A stretch of 64,000 bases of DNA. Origin: Coptis chinensis. Its lineage: Eukaryota > Streptophyta > Magnoliopsida > Ranunculales > Ranunculaceae. Below, piece by piece: positions 34,234 through 46,192 of this stretch. The stretch spans positions 9,963,001 to 10,027,000 of the forward strand of contig CM027378.1 in the NCBI GenBank assembly GCA_015680905.1, written 5' to 3'. The stretch's first letter is position 1. Each line of letters opens with the position of its first letter. The translations under genes were made by a program, and so were the position numbers. Below the pieces are notes generated by a model. It worked only from the letters and a program-made list of their open reading frames with translations, made no database searches and had not been told where the DNA came from.

Positions 34234-34699
34234 GTGTGATGGAGTAGAGCGATGGGTAATGTAAAGATTCCTAACAGACTATCAATTAGTGTACGTGAGG
34301 AAGCGTCCAAAATGAAGTAGCCACGTTGTGAATAGCAATGTGGAAGTCCTATAGGAAGGAAACTAAGTATGTCGCCCGCGCTTAATGGATAAAGATGTGT
34401 TTGAAGAAAAATGTCCAATAAAGTTTGACTGGATGGATGACAGAGTATGGAAGAAGATAGACTCCTCCTGTAATCAAATTTAAAATACATGTTAAAATTT
34501 GATTATTGGATATAACCACGTGAATTATGATAATCTTAGTAGGTCTAGTTTATAAAAGAGGACAAAAAGATAACAACAATATTAATTAAAGGAGCACACA
34601 ATGAAAAACTTAATTAATAATTATTTTATTTTGGGGAAAGTTGAGTTTTGTAAAAACAGAACGTAACCCGATTGCCTCCTGGTCAACATCATGCATTGC

Positions 34700-35578
34700 T
34701 TAACGTTCTTGGAAATCCATAAGACTTTTGATGATGATTTCCTGACGTGCGTGTAGTTCCTGCATGCCTTGATGAAGAAATTGAATGCCTTCCATAGGAT
34801 TAAAAATGTTCTGCAAGGCATTTTCATTAAAGAAATGTTCAGAGTTTGAGCTTTGGTCGTCCTGTTCATCTGTTAGAGTATCTGGAGTCCAAAACCCAGT
34901 GGAGTAGTCTGTGTGAAGTATAGTAATGGCCGCTCTTTGAAGAGGTATCTCTGGTGAAACTATTGGATAACCCCAACGTGTCATGATTTTTGTAACTAAA
35001 GTAGGCAGAGGTGCTAACATTTTTGTTTTCATGGTGATCGCGTTCCAAAGGTGTTGGATTATGCAAAAATCATCCCTTTGATTCTGCATAATCCAAAGTA
35101 GGTGGAGTTGAGGCTTTGTCACTTCAGATTGGTGTGATGTACCTACCACATTATGTCCCAACCAGTGGAGCACAACTCGCTGATTATGTTTTAAAGAGCA
35201 TTGTAGAACAACGTGATGTCTATTTTCGACTTCGCCACGAGATACGGTGGCACGTAGTAAAGTTTTGACGGAATCAAATGTTGACTCTGGAGGATGGAAC
35301 TCCTGTGTATTCATTAGAATTTGAAGTATGTTGGAGATAATTTTCCTAGTCAATTCAAATCGTTGTCCATAGGCATTGAAATAGGATTTTCTATTTTCAG
35401 GTCCGCTAAATTGGCAGAACATCAAAACCAATTCTCTGGAATAACCAGCTGCTGAATGATATAGAAGAGGCATCCATCCTCAACGTACAATTTCTGTGTC
35501 AAAATAAGGAGAAAATTGGCCATCATTAAAAAGTTTCAGGTAGCCTTTTTCGGGAACTATCTTTCTTGGTTGATCCAT
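34700..35578 (-). pseudogene. Accessory ORF copy 1 of the Athila-like element
   Basis: It starts at the Met at 35578 (MDQPRKIVPEKGYLKLF). One in-frame stop lies just before GWMPLLYHS, then 257 residues stay open to 34700. Blocks: YSRELVLMFCQF, YGQRFELTRKIISNIL, LKHNQRVVLHWLGHNVVGTS, LHLLWIMQNQRDDFCI, LVTKIMTRWG, and a tail with MEGIQFLHQGMQELHARQE (helical). It is clearly paralogous to copy 2 (36775-37824): the order and spacing of blocks are the same, with about 30-40% identity by eye. Confidence 0.65.
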
Positions 35579-36774
35579 TTGAAAGTGTAACTAATGGAGG
35601 GATAATGGAGAATCTGTGAAATGAAAATGGCAGAAACGAAGAGATTTATAGCCAATATAGGATCTCGTACGAATCAGGATGCCAAGTGTAGTTAGATCTA
35701 GAATTAATATGTGAAAACACAAGTGAAACATGTGGTGTTGGTACACATAATTATGTAACAGCAACTATGGGTATCCATAGTATGTCTTTTCATGTTAGAT
35801 ATCCAAAAACAATTAATGAGGTATTAAAATAATAGAAAGTACGGAGGAAGGTTTCACAGGGCAGTTAGACCTACACTTAATTTTTGAATTGATGATCATA
35901 CTTCAATAATGGAAGATGGATATAATAATCGAGCTGCGTGCGCAACAATTGTTTAGGTGTACCGTATAGCGTGCACGATCTTCTATGAACATAATGAGTT
36001 TAGATTGAATTATCTTCGCGAGATGTTGATTTTTCTTCGTTGTTATGGATTTTATAATTTTTTTTGTTTATTTTCAAGTGAAAATACAATTAATACACAA
36101 AATTATTAAATAGGAGACTTCTCCATTTAATACGTAACCTGTACAAATGGTTTGAGAATTATTTAACACACCATAGTAATATACAAAGAGACAAAGGGAA
36201 AGAGATATGTAGGTTACATAGATCTAGATATTCTGGAGGATATTATGCATGATTAACAGTATCACCACGATAAATACTGTTATCAGGACCACTATAAATG
36301 CCCCATCACGTTGCTCTTTTTCCAATCTCTCAATCGGATTCATTATGTTGAAGGAAATGATAATATGTGAAGATTAAGTTGTGGAGAGTGAGAGAATAGG
36401 GCGAGTGAAGGGTAATGATGAGTGTCGAAATTTATAGGCAAAAATCTGACCATTTGTGGATATTTGACCGTTTGTGGATATCTGACCGTTTGTAGATATC
36501 TGACCATTGGGCCTAGTGAATAATTCTGATGAAGATAATATTTGAAACAGTTCGTTGGGCCTAAATAGTAGGTCCAATGCATAAAGGAATAACTAATATA
36601 TTTATATGATGAATATAATAATTTCTTAACGTAAATAATTTCTCATTTAATCCGTCTGGAAATATAAAATTATGAGAAATTAATTAATAGACCGTTTTAC
36701 ATTACTTAGAAAAATAAAATGCAATACATAAAGGAAAGAAATGACATAGTCATTTGCTAATTGGAATAAAGAAG
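35579..36774. other. Spacer between accessory ORF copies
   Basis: AT-rich noncoding DNA. It contains a short tandem repeat at about 36445-36510 (CATTTGTGGATATTTGACCGT-type units of about 20 bp, four copies). Each accessory ORF having its own long spacer suggests separate transcription units or relics of separate capture events. Confidence 0.5.
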
Positions 36775-37824
36775 CTAGTATTGTGAATCTTCAGGGTTAG
36801 CTGAAGATGAACCAGGGTTCTGACAACGACGAGTACTGCGAACTCCTGGTTGAGATAACTGTTCTTGTATGGTTGCTAAAGACCGAACCACTTGTTTGTG
36901 AAACTGCTGCTGATTAGCCATCATCATGCGCTGGAAATGGCCCTGACGATTACGCAATTCTTGCTGAAATTTATCCTGGCGAACAAACATGATGCACATG
37001 CCTGAGTTCATTTGTCTCAAAGCTTCCATGGGAGTACTAATTCGACGCATGGTATCCTCATTAAAACAATTGGGAGGTGAAGGAGGAGGAGGAGGTACAT
37101 TATCATGCTCAATATCATCTCTTGCTATAGGTTCCCAGTGATCCATGACACAAGTTTCGAAAATCCCAAAATATTTGAATGACCTTGTTTGAATAAATGA
37201 GGTAGTAGACTGGAACCCTAAATTAAGCATAATCTGTGTAACAAGTACAACAAGAGGGGCTGACCTGTCGGAAGCAGTCGTCAGGACATGGCCAAGGAAA
37301 TGGACCATACAGAAAGTATCTTTCTTTTCCTGGAGTATCCACAACAAATACAAGAACGTCTTGTTGACGTCTGATGTCTTCGATGTACCAATCACATTGT
37401 AGGCCAGCCATTGGGTGACCGCCAGTTGGTTCCTTCTGAGGGAGTGTTGGTACACACATCTCGAGCCATCGTTGTATTCTCCCTCGAGTGTCGTGTCGAA
37501 CATCAATTCCATAGTGTTCTGATACTCGGACATAAGCAGGGTTGCACTATCGGAGTTGATTGGAATATCCGTGATAATGGACAACAACTCTAACGTGAAT
37601 TCTCATTCTATCCCATCCACCGTAATCCAAAACTCATTTCCCCGAAATCCACCATTGTTGTAAAACTTCAAAACCAAATCTTATGAGTAATGAGTTGGAA
37701 CTCGGTGTAAAAGATACTCCCACTCCCTATTCGCAATTTCCTCATTGAAAAAGGGATGAAACATTCCATAATCATAGAGATTTTTAAAGTTTCTCTCGAC
37801 TGTGATTCGATGATTTCCGGCCAT
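36775..37824 (-). pseudogene. Accessory ORF copy 2 of the Athila-like element
   Basis: It starts at the Met at 37824 (MAGNHRITVERNFKNLYDYG). It is interrupted by two in-frame stops, after HRVPTHYS and after TVDGIE, and then is open for 270 residues to 36775. Blocks: LVLKFYNNGGFRG, LRRNQLAVTQWLAYNVIGTS, FLYLLWILQEKKDTFCM, LVTQIMLNLG, a Pro-rich hinge (PPPPPPSPP) and a Gln-rich helical tail (QQQFHKQVV). It is the copy nearest the integrase. Same proposed family as copies 1 and 3; function unknown. Confidence 0.65.
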
Positions 37825-38246
37825 AGAGAGATCGAAATAAGTTTATGAGGGTGTATATTGGTTGAATGGGGTGAGGGGTTGGTGCTGTATGAATTTTTTT
37901 CAAATCGGTGGCAAATTGCCCACATGCACTAGTTGAAATTAGACTATGTATACCGCGTATGTGAGATTTTGATTAGGGAACAAGATCCGGAATTTAGGGA
38001 GGACGAAATGGGAGAGGCTGACACGTGGGTTCTCTCGCGTGATGGGTTTATTAGCTGGACTCGTGAGTTGGGTTGGGTTCAAAATTTTGGCCCAAGCCCA
38101 AATGAATTCCGGAAATTCCCATTATGTCCCGAAATGTCAAGCGCGGAATTGCGATTCATTTCAACTCCAAATTAAACGAATGAGATGCCAAAATGATCAG
38201 CATTAAAAATGCTATTCAATGGAATATGAAAAAGGCACATTCAACC

Positions 38247-38304
<58 letters not shown>

Positions 38305-38949
38305 TATTTATTTATTTTATATACAAATGTACAAGGGGAGATGAACGTGTCAACAACACCGGACTTCAAGAAGAAAACCATTACAGTAAAATCAGGCAAC
38401 TATCATGTCGGCTCTGGGGTGAACCCAATCCAGCTAGACTATGGCTTAACCTTTATGTTTTGGGGGCCTAGGGTTCAGGACGGTACCATCCTTGACCAAT
38501 GTGCAATGGTCTAATAATAATATTACCCTTAGTACATATGGTATAGCCTCAAACTGCCCCAAACTGCCATCAAATAGAAAATTGTTCGGGGTTGGCCTGG
38601 TAAAATCCATTGCCAGTGCGAACAAGGGAACATCCGATGGTGCACATCACGACTCTCTTTGTGCACAATGCTTAGTGCAAAGGGAAAAAAATAAAAATAA
38701 AATACACGAGTATATACATGTGAGTCTTTTAACATTAGATCCTTAATATGAATATGAGTCTTTTACGTTAGATCCTCAAGACGAATGTGAGTCTTTTAAT
38801 GTCAGATCCTCAAGATGAATCCCAACTTGTGGGAGCAATGGGGCGACGACGAAGTTTATCCTGTTGAGTTGGTGTCAGACAAAAATATACCTTATACTGG
38901 CTCATAACGGATAATAGTTTAGGGCCTGGACAGAAAGGTGTTTGACAAT
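37825..38949. other. Spacer between integrase and accessory ORFs, with microsatellite
   Basis: Noncoding in the element's direction. It holds an (ATT)n microsatellite (38248-38303, then TTTA units to about 38320) and three tandem units of about 33 bp containing GAGTCTTTTA and GATCCT (about 38723-38820). Confidence 0.6.
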
Positions 38950-40324
38950 TCATACACTACCCCATCCTTCGTGCACGTCGCTTACAAGCAAAAGTACTAC
39001 GACCATTTCCAATTCGAGATGGGTGGGACTTACACCAAATGATGAGCTGGGGTTTGCGAGGAAGAGAATAGAAAAGGGAAGAGAAGGAAGGATGGGACAT
39101 TTTTGGTACCCATTGTTTACCAGAAGGCACGTTTGCTCTGGATCTTTGAGAAGAGTCTTTTCGACATCTGGAGAACGCAACTCATGATAATATTTAAGGT
39201 GTTGGCCATTTACTTGAAATTCGCTGTCATCGTTTAAATTTTTCAAAGAGATAGCCCCATAAGGGGTGACAGTAGAGACAATGAAAGGACTAGACCATTG
39301 AGTTTTTAATTTTCCTGGAAAAATGTGTAATCTCGAGTTGTACAACAAAATTTTTTGACCAATTTTGAAATCTTTTCTTAATATGTGCTTGTCATGCACT
39401 ATTTTCATGTTGGCTTTATAGGATTTCGAGAGATCATATGCATCACTCCGAATCTCCTCAAGTTCATTTAACTGCAATTTTTGCTTCTCGCCTGCCGCAT
39501 TGGTATTATAATTGAGGCTTTTGATGGCCCATAGAGCACGATGCTCAAGTTCAACTGGAAGATGACAATGTTTACCAAAAACGAGGCGGTAAGGGGACAT
39601 GCCTATAAATGTCTTAAAAGCTGTTCGATATGCCCACAAGACATTAGATAATCTGAGAGACCAGTATTTTCTAGATAGATTAACTGTTTTTTCTAAAATT
39701 GATTTAATCTCTTTATTAGAGACTTCTACTTGGCCACTGGTCTGAGAATGATACAGAGTTGCTACTTTGTGAGTGACTCCATATTTCTTTACTAATAATT
39801 CAAAAATTTTATTACAAAAATGTTTTCCCCCATCACTAATTATAGTTTTGGGAACACCAAATCGAGAGAAAATATTTTCCTTTACGAACGACCGTTTTAT
39901 GATCATTAGCACGACATGCCATTGCCTCAATCCATTTTGACACGTAGTCAACAACTACCAGTATGTATAGGAAGCCATGACTATTTGGAAAGGGACCCAT
40001 AAAGTCGATGCTCCATATATAAAAAATTTATACAATTAAAATTGGATTTAAGGGCATCATATTGCGTTAAGTAATGCGTCCTAGCTGCTGGCAGCAGTTG
40101 TATGTTTTGCAATGCTCATGTGCATCTTTAAACTGCGTTGGCCAATAAAATCCGCATTGTAGAACCTTGGCCGCAGTTTTCTTACCACTGAAATGACCAC
40201 CACAAGATTGTTCATGGCAGAAGGATAACACATCATTGTGTTCCCAGTCGGGAATGCAACGGCGTATCAGTTGGTCGGAACAATACTTGAAGAGGTAGGG
40301 ATCATCCCAGAAAAAAAATTTCAC
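38950..40324 (-). pseudogene. Athila-like integrase
   Basis: The zinc-binding part is at 40324-40067 (CHEQSCGGHFSGKKTAAKV, HEHCKTYNCC). The core follows in a shifted frame: the first catalytic Asp block is out of frame around 40000, the second is [10 protein letters not shown] (about 39850) and the Glu is in [13 protein letters not shown] (about 39740-39710). The C-terminal part has [10 protein letters not shown] and [17 protein letters not shown], where the Gly-Lys-Leu block typical of gypsy integrase ends is visible. The frame ends at 38950. Confidence 0.85.
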
Positions 40325-40400
40325 AGTAGATAAGAACTTTTTCCGGTCCGTACGAGTCCAAGATGAAGGGGCCTCCTCGGTAACTAGGTAGTTTACTATA

Positions 40401-40841
40401 TCAGCGTACTAAGGAGATGAAAAAACGGAATACAAGTTCATCTGAAAATGAATCACAGATTGGTTTGGCATCATTATCGACATCATTGATGAGTCGTGAT
40501 AAATGGTCTGCAACCACATTCTCACAACCATTTTTATCTCTAATTTCTAGAGTAAACTCTTGCAAGAGAAGGATCCAGCGGATCAATCGCCGTTTTGCAT
40601 CTTTTTTCGCTAAAAGGTAACGAAGCGCCACATGGTCCGTGTAGACTATTGTGGAAGAACCAACTAGGTAAGGACGAAACTTATCCAAGACATATACAAC
40701 TGCGAGAAATTCTTTTTCAGTGGTGGTATAGTTACGTTGAGCTTCATTAAGAGTTTTACTAGCATAATAAATGACAATTGGTTTGTTCTCTCGGCGTTGC
40801 CCTAGGACAGCTCCAATAGCGTAGTCACTCGCGTCACACAT
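40401..40841 (-). pseudogene. Athila-like RNase H
   Basis: 146 residues. [14 protein letters not shown] gives the first catalytic Asp, [18 protein letters not shown] the Glu, and [12 protein letters not shown] the second Asp; [11 protein letters not shown] marks the end of the domain. The frame is otherwise intact but is separated from the RT by a stop and a shift. Confidence 0.88.
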
Positions 40842-40868
40842 TAATTCAAAAGGTTTAGACCAATCAGA

Positions 40869-41930
40869 TTAAATTATCAGAGTTGTAGTCAGGGCGGACT
40901 TTAAGGTCTCAAAAGCTTGTTTACAATCGAAAGTGAAGTCAAATACGACATCTTTAACCAGGAGATTTGTTAAAAGTCGAGCAACCTTTGAGAAATTTTG
41001 AATAAATCTCCTATAGAACCTTGTGTGTCCGAAAAATGCACGTATGTCGCGAACTGAATTTGGTATAGGAAGGGAAGCAATTTTTTCAATCTTTACTTTA
41101 TCGATTTTGATTTCGTCCTTTGAAACAATATGACCTAGAACTATTCCTTTTGTAACCATAAAATGACATTTTTTCCAATTAAGAACGAGATTTTGTCTCT
41201 TCACAACGTACTAAAACCTTTTCAAGATTTGATAAACAGTTATCAAAAGAATTACCATACATTGAGAAATCATCCATAAAGATTTCCATAAAATGTTCAA
41301 CCATGTCACTGAAAATGTGAAGCATACAACGTTGGAATGTACCAGGTGCATTACAAAGGCCAAAAGGCATTCATTTATATGCAAATGTATCAAAAGGATA
41401 GGTGAACGTTGTTTTTTCTTGATCAACAGGATCTATGACTATTTGAAAATATCCTGAATAACCATAAAGAAAACAGTAATATGCATGACTCGCTAACCGT
41501 TCAAGCATTTGGCCGATAAAAGGAAGCGGAAAATGATCCTTATGAGTGACCGTATTAAGTTTGTGATAGTCAATGCATATTCGCCACTCACTTGAATGCG
41601 AGCGGAGATGCATTCATCTTTATTATTTCGCACAACTGTAATGCCAGACTTCTTGGGAACAACGTGTATGGGACACACCCAAACACTATCTGAGATGGGG
41701 TAAATAATACCTGCATCAAGTAACCTTAAAATTTCTTCCCATACCACATCCTTCATGGTGGGATTTAGACGACGTTGTGGTTCACATGATGTCTTGGCAT
41801 TTTCTTCAAGATGTATGCAATGGGTGCATACATTAGGATCAATGCCTTTAATGTCATCAAGAGACAATCCAATAGAAGAACGGTGTTCTTGAATGACCTT
41901 AATTAAACGTGATTCCTGATCGGCAGTCAA
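40869..41930 (-). pseudogene. Athila-like reverse transcriptase
   Basis: RT is spread over at least three frames. 41930-41493 has the N-terminal part (LDDIKGIDPNVCTHCIHLEE, LDAGIIYPISDS, HVVPKKSGITVV). 41613-41371 has WRICIDYHKLN and HFPLPFIGQMLERLA. 41370-41179 has MPFGLCNAPGTFQRCM and the active-site block FMDDFSMYG. 41204-40869 has the thumb (LNWKKCHFMV, GIVLGHIVS, FYRRFIQNFS). The DD pair is kept but the enzyme is broken by frameshifts. Confidence 0.87.
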
Positions 41931-42214
41931 TTGTGATAAATGATAATTGGGTGACTGCTATCTGGATCTAGATGTACGTATTTTAAGTCCGAAGGAATAT
42001 GCTTTAAGTCAGGGGTGGGAGGAGTGGGTATTAAAGATTCTTGAGGAAAGTCGTCTTCCAGAGAGAAAACAGATTGATGTTCATCCAAATCGCTTGATAG
42101 GACAATAGTAGGATCAATTAGTGGTATTAACTCTAAAAACTCGTGTACATCCTGTGAATAAGCATCAACATCAAATTTAGAACCACCAAATGAATGGAAT
42201 TAGTGCACTTCATC

Positions 42215-42700
42215 TTAAGAAAAAGAGTTTATGAAATATTTTTGTACAAGGGTGTCAACCAGGTTAACCTCACCATCAATATCATTCTCTGGAATTTGTT
42301 TTATCAACTTGAACACATTAACCTCGACGGAAATTTTTTCGAAGGGCATAGTCATGGACCCATCCCTACAGTTTATGAAAGCATTAGTAGTTGCTAGGAA
42401 CGGACGCTCTAATATGATAGGAATGGAGTCACATACAAATTCTGTATCCAAAATGACAAAATCGATGGGATAAAAGAAATCTTGGACTTTTACAAGGATG
42501 TTTTCCACAATGCCTTTTGGATACTTAATGGAACGATCGGCTAATTGTAGAGTCATCGTGGTATGTTTAAGCTCATGTAGACCTAGTTGTTTGAATAAGT
42601 AATAAGGAAGTAAGTTCACACTAGCTCCTAGGCCTAGTAATGCAGTAGCCGTATATTTGTCACCTAATGTGCATGGAACTGTTAGTCTACCAGGGTCTTT
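42215..42700 (-). pseudogene. Athila-like aspartic protease
   Basis: The text CTLGDKYTATALLGLGASVN leads into an open stretch (42619-42215) with LLPYYLFKQLGL, TLQLADRSIKYPKG and RPFLATTNAFINCRDG. The catalytic Asp that should precede LGASVN is Gly here (GLGASVN). The related copy at about 60120-60155 keeps DLGASVN, so the loss is specific to this copy. Confidence 0.8.
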
Positions 42701-42739
42701 GTATTTGACTATACCATTGTATTCAATGATTGATGGAAA

Positions 42740-44629
42740 CTATTCGGTAAGGAAGGCCTGTTGAGGCACATTTGTTCTCCTTTTTGTGGTGCACATGTCT
42801 TTCAAAAAATTTGCATGTTTTGGTAATTGCTTTAGGGCATCGAGAAAGGGTAAGTTGATTGTCAAATTCTTAAAAGTTTCTTGAATTTCATCAAAATTTT
42901 TATCAGGTTTATTCTTTGCCAAACGGGCAGGAAACGGTGCCTTAGGGCGGAATTTGGCATAAGGATCCACTTTCTCTTTTCCCAATTTTTTAGATGGTGA
43001 CGTTGTTGAACTTGGTGTTGCCATCGTGGGTTCATTCTCTGAAACAGATTTATTGGAACCTCTGGTATCTTTTGTTTGATCATCTGGCATACAGATTTGA
43101 TTGTCAATGGTTTTGCTAGATCGAAGAGTAATGATTGCATTCACCTCATCTTGGGTTGGAACATTTGTACCAGGTGTATTTGTGAGTTCAAAGGTAGTGT
43201 TTGTTGGCTTAGGGTTCGAAACTGCTTGGCCAGGAAACACGCCTTTCTGACTCTTTTCTTGCACTAATTGTTGAAGTGATTGTTGGATAGACGTTAGGAT
43301 TTGTGATTGTTGGTTCATGTAAGCGAAGAAAGTCTCGCTTGTCCTATCAATAGCGAGAGGCATAGGTTGTGCAACAGGGACTAATTCACGATTATTTCTT
43401 AGAAGTTGTTGATTATAGCCAGAATTTGGATTGGCTGGAACAATGATGCGGTTGTTTTGATAGTTAGCATTGGAATTACTTTGGAATTGATTTTGACTTT
43501 GTTGGTATTGCTGATTATTTCCTTGGCGGTATGGAATAAAATTGTTGATTGGTCGAACAAGTAGATTGGTGAAACCTGGAGGAGTCATTTGTTGGTTATT
43601 CAGGTGCCAAGCGAAATTCGGATGTTATCTCCAAGGTGCATTAGGAATGTTGAATGCACATGCCTCCTCCGATGTCTGAGTAGGGGGGCATATAACAAGG
43701 GACAATAAGCATCAGGATGGTCTGGACTGAGACAAAGAACATATGGGGAAGTGTTAACGTTCATAACCTGTTGTGGAAGTTAATCGTTTACTTGAGCTGC
43801 AAGAGCATCTACTTTTTTAGTGAGGGATTCTATCAGATTTTTCAATTTGGGATTGGGTTTTACCTAAAAAATAGGCGTAGCTTTTGTAACAGTATCCTTA
43901 TTTGACCTCGTAGAATCAGTGTTACCCTAATGTGTACCTCTTATCGGATAGTCCATTAAAAAATGAACGAACAAGGACAGCGGTGTCGAGCTGATGGTGA
44001 GGACATTCTAAAAGAAGATCCGTAAATCGACTTCATGCTTCTGTAAAGGATTCATGAGGATTTTGGCGAAAGAATTGGATTTTCTGAAGCATTTCAGTAG
44101 TTTTCTTCTGAGTGTAAAATTGTAGCATGAAAGCTTGGACAAGTTTATTCCATGTTTCTATGGATTGTGGCTGTTGTCCTGCTAGCCAAACTGACGCTTT
44201 ATTTGCTAAAGCGAAAGGAAACAACCGAAGCAAGAGTTGTTCCTTAGAGACGGCTAGATGGTGAAATGTTATGGCTACTTGCTGAATCCTACGGAGGTGA
44301 TTGTATGGTTTTTCATGATCCAGACCATGATAAGCAGGTAATAAACTAAAAATGTTAGGCGGGATTCAAAAATAGCCAGCAATATCCTCGAGTTTGATGC
44401 AGGAAGAAGGTCCTTCCTGTAAATTTGTATAGAAGTTCGAAAGAGGCTTCTCAGCTGGTGGAGTTTCGTCAGCCATAACCAATGAATGCAATGATGGAAA
44501 GGGATCTTGATGATTTTTATTAATAGAAGAAAAACTATGCTGTGGTGAGAACTTACGCAATTGTTTATCGTATTTTCTTCTACGATAAGTATGTTCAAAT
44601 TCTTTATTATTACCAGACATTAATCTCAT
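42740..44629 (-). pseudogene. Athila-like Gag
   Basis: It begins at Met 44629 or 44617 (MSGNNKEFEHTYRRRK). The gag core is in another frame at 44233-44033 (FPFALANKASVWL, IETWNKLVQAFMLQFY, NPHESFTEA). The C-terminal half (43588-42740) is Asn/Gln-rich, then has AFVNPKP-like linkers and the conserved VDPYAKFRPKAPFPARL and FKNLTINLPFLDALKQLP. Stops and shifts near 44360, 44030 and 43600-44000. Confidence 0.82.
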
Positions 44630-46192
44630 GCAAACATAAAATTAGATCTTATGCACACACGGAACTGATTATTACTTGAATTATATATTATTTTCTGAAG
44701 CATTCAAAATGAACAACGTAGGCCTAAGCTGCTGCTAATGTAGCAGGAAAACAAGGAATACATGTGCATAAACCAACAGCCAGGTCACAAAAAAGATGAA
44801 GGAGGATTTCCGTGCAAGCACTGTTCTAATTAAGTAATCTTAGTTCTAATTAAGTAACCTCAATCTTTCAAGTTTCCTAGACACCGTTGGAATATGTTTA
44901 AGATTTATGGATTTAAAAAAAAAAAAAAAAAAAAAAAATTTATGTAAGGGAGAAAGTACAATCATGCAAATACAACCTACTTATACATTACTAGATACAG
45001 TAGCATGTGAAGATACTCTACTTATACGTATATCAATACGAATAGACAAGGTTGTATCATTAATAAATATTTCGATACGTACAGGTAAATACACATCAGT
45101 AATACGTATATGTAGGCAAATAGGTAGATATATATTACATATACGTATATCTACACTAACAGGCAAATTGTAATCATTCATACGTATCTAGATACAGTAG
45201 CATGCGAAGATACTATACGTACGCGGATATATACGACTAAGCAAAGACGTAAACTAAACATGCAACGTATTATACATAAACTAAAATATGACTATTGTAT
45301 TGCAAAATAATTCAATTTCGTCAATACTCATTAAGATTGCGAATGTCATATAGAGAGCAGCTTTACCCCTCAGGATTTATAAACAACTTAGCCAACTCAG
45401 ATTTTAACCCTTGTTGGAATGTTCTCCTTTTTCATGATAAAATCGATTTATTAAACAAGACTGTTTACTTATACGTAGATAAGTACTAAACATGCAACAA
45501 GAGTCACTTATACGTATAGATAAATATATCCATGCAAAATAGTACCACATGTAAATATATATACATTAATATGCAATTCATAACCACTTAACCGCATATA
45601 TACATATTATTAACCTAATACGCAAAAGATAGTCCATTAATTACGACATAATAACTATGTACATATGAATCATACAAAAATACTATAAAATTTGGAACTT
45701 GCAGCGTCCCGCAATTCCGCCAAGGAAATGAAACTGTCGTTACAACCTGTGGACGTCCCGAACACCAAAAGGAATTTGCAGTAACTGTTTAAAGATCAGA
45801 GACTTAGGCCCTTTACTGGAATGAACAAGACCAGTAGTTGCTGCTGATGAAAATTGAGCAGCTTAAGATTATAACCACTCGTGCGCGCGAGGTTAAGATA
45901 GCGGACGCTAGTCCAATATTGCGCACGTGCAGTAATCTGGTACAGATGGCTCAAATTTTGACAGTAGTCTTACAGCAATGTATAGATGATTTTCCAGGTC
46001 CTAACTTTTGGTTCCTGCAAGTGCCACAAAAAATCTGATATAGGGTCCAGGTCCAAAATGCGGGAACAGTTCAAAACAAGAAAAACAGGAAAATGAAATG
46101 AATGAAAGGATGAGAGTGGGGGGTTTCCCCTTGGAGCAATTCCAGTTTGCAAGCACATGTCCTTGGTTCTTTAGAATGGCATCGGTGCTAGT
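44630..46192. other. Athila-like leader region
   Basis: Noncoding DNA between 5' LTR and gag. It holds an A-run (44914-44938) and a TACGTA-rich zone (45000-45250) in which a block (CTAGATACAGTAGCATG-GAAGATACT) is repeated about 200 bp apart (about 44990 and 45189). The primer-binding site should lie at about 46172-46192 next to the LTR; the minus strand there reads ACTAGCACCGATGCC, which I do not assign to a tRNA. Confidence 0.6.

Noticed and set aside
33214-37824. Accessory ORFs as retroviral envelope genes
   Set aside because: They sit where an envelope would, but I see no signal peptide plus membrane anchor, and the pattern fits a plant transposon-associated domain better.
38193-38471. 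Open frame with a long tyrosine run
   Set aside because: It is the (ATT)n microsatellite read in frame.
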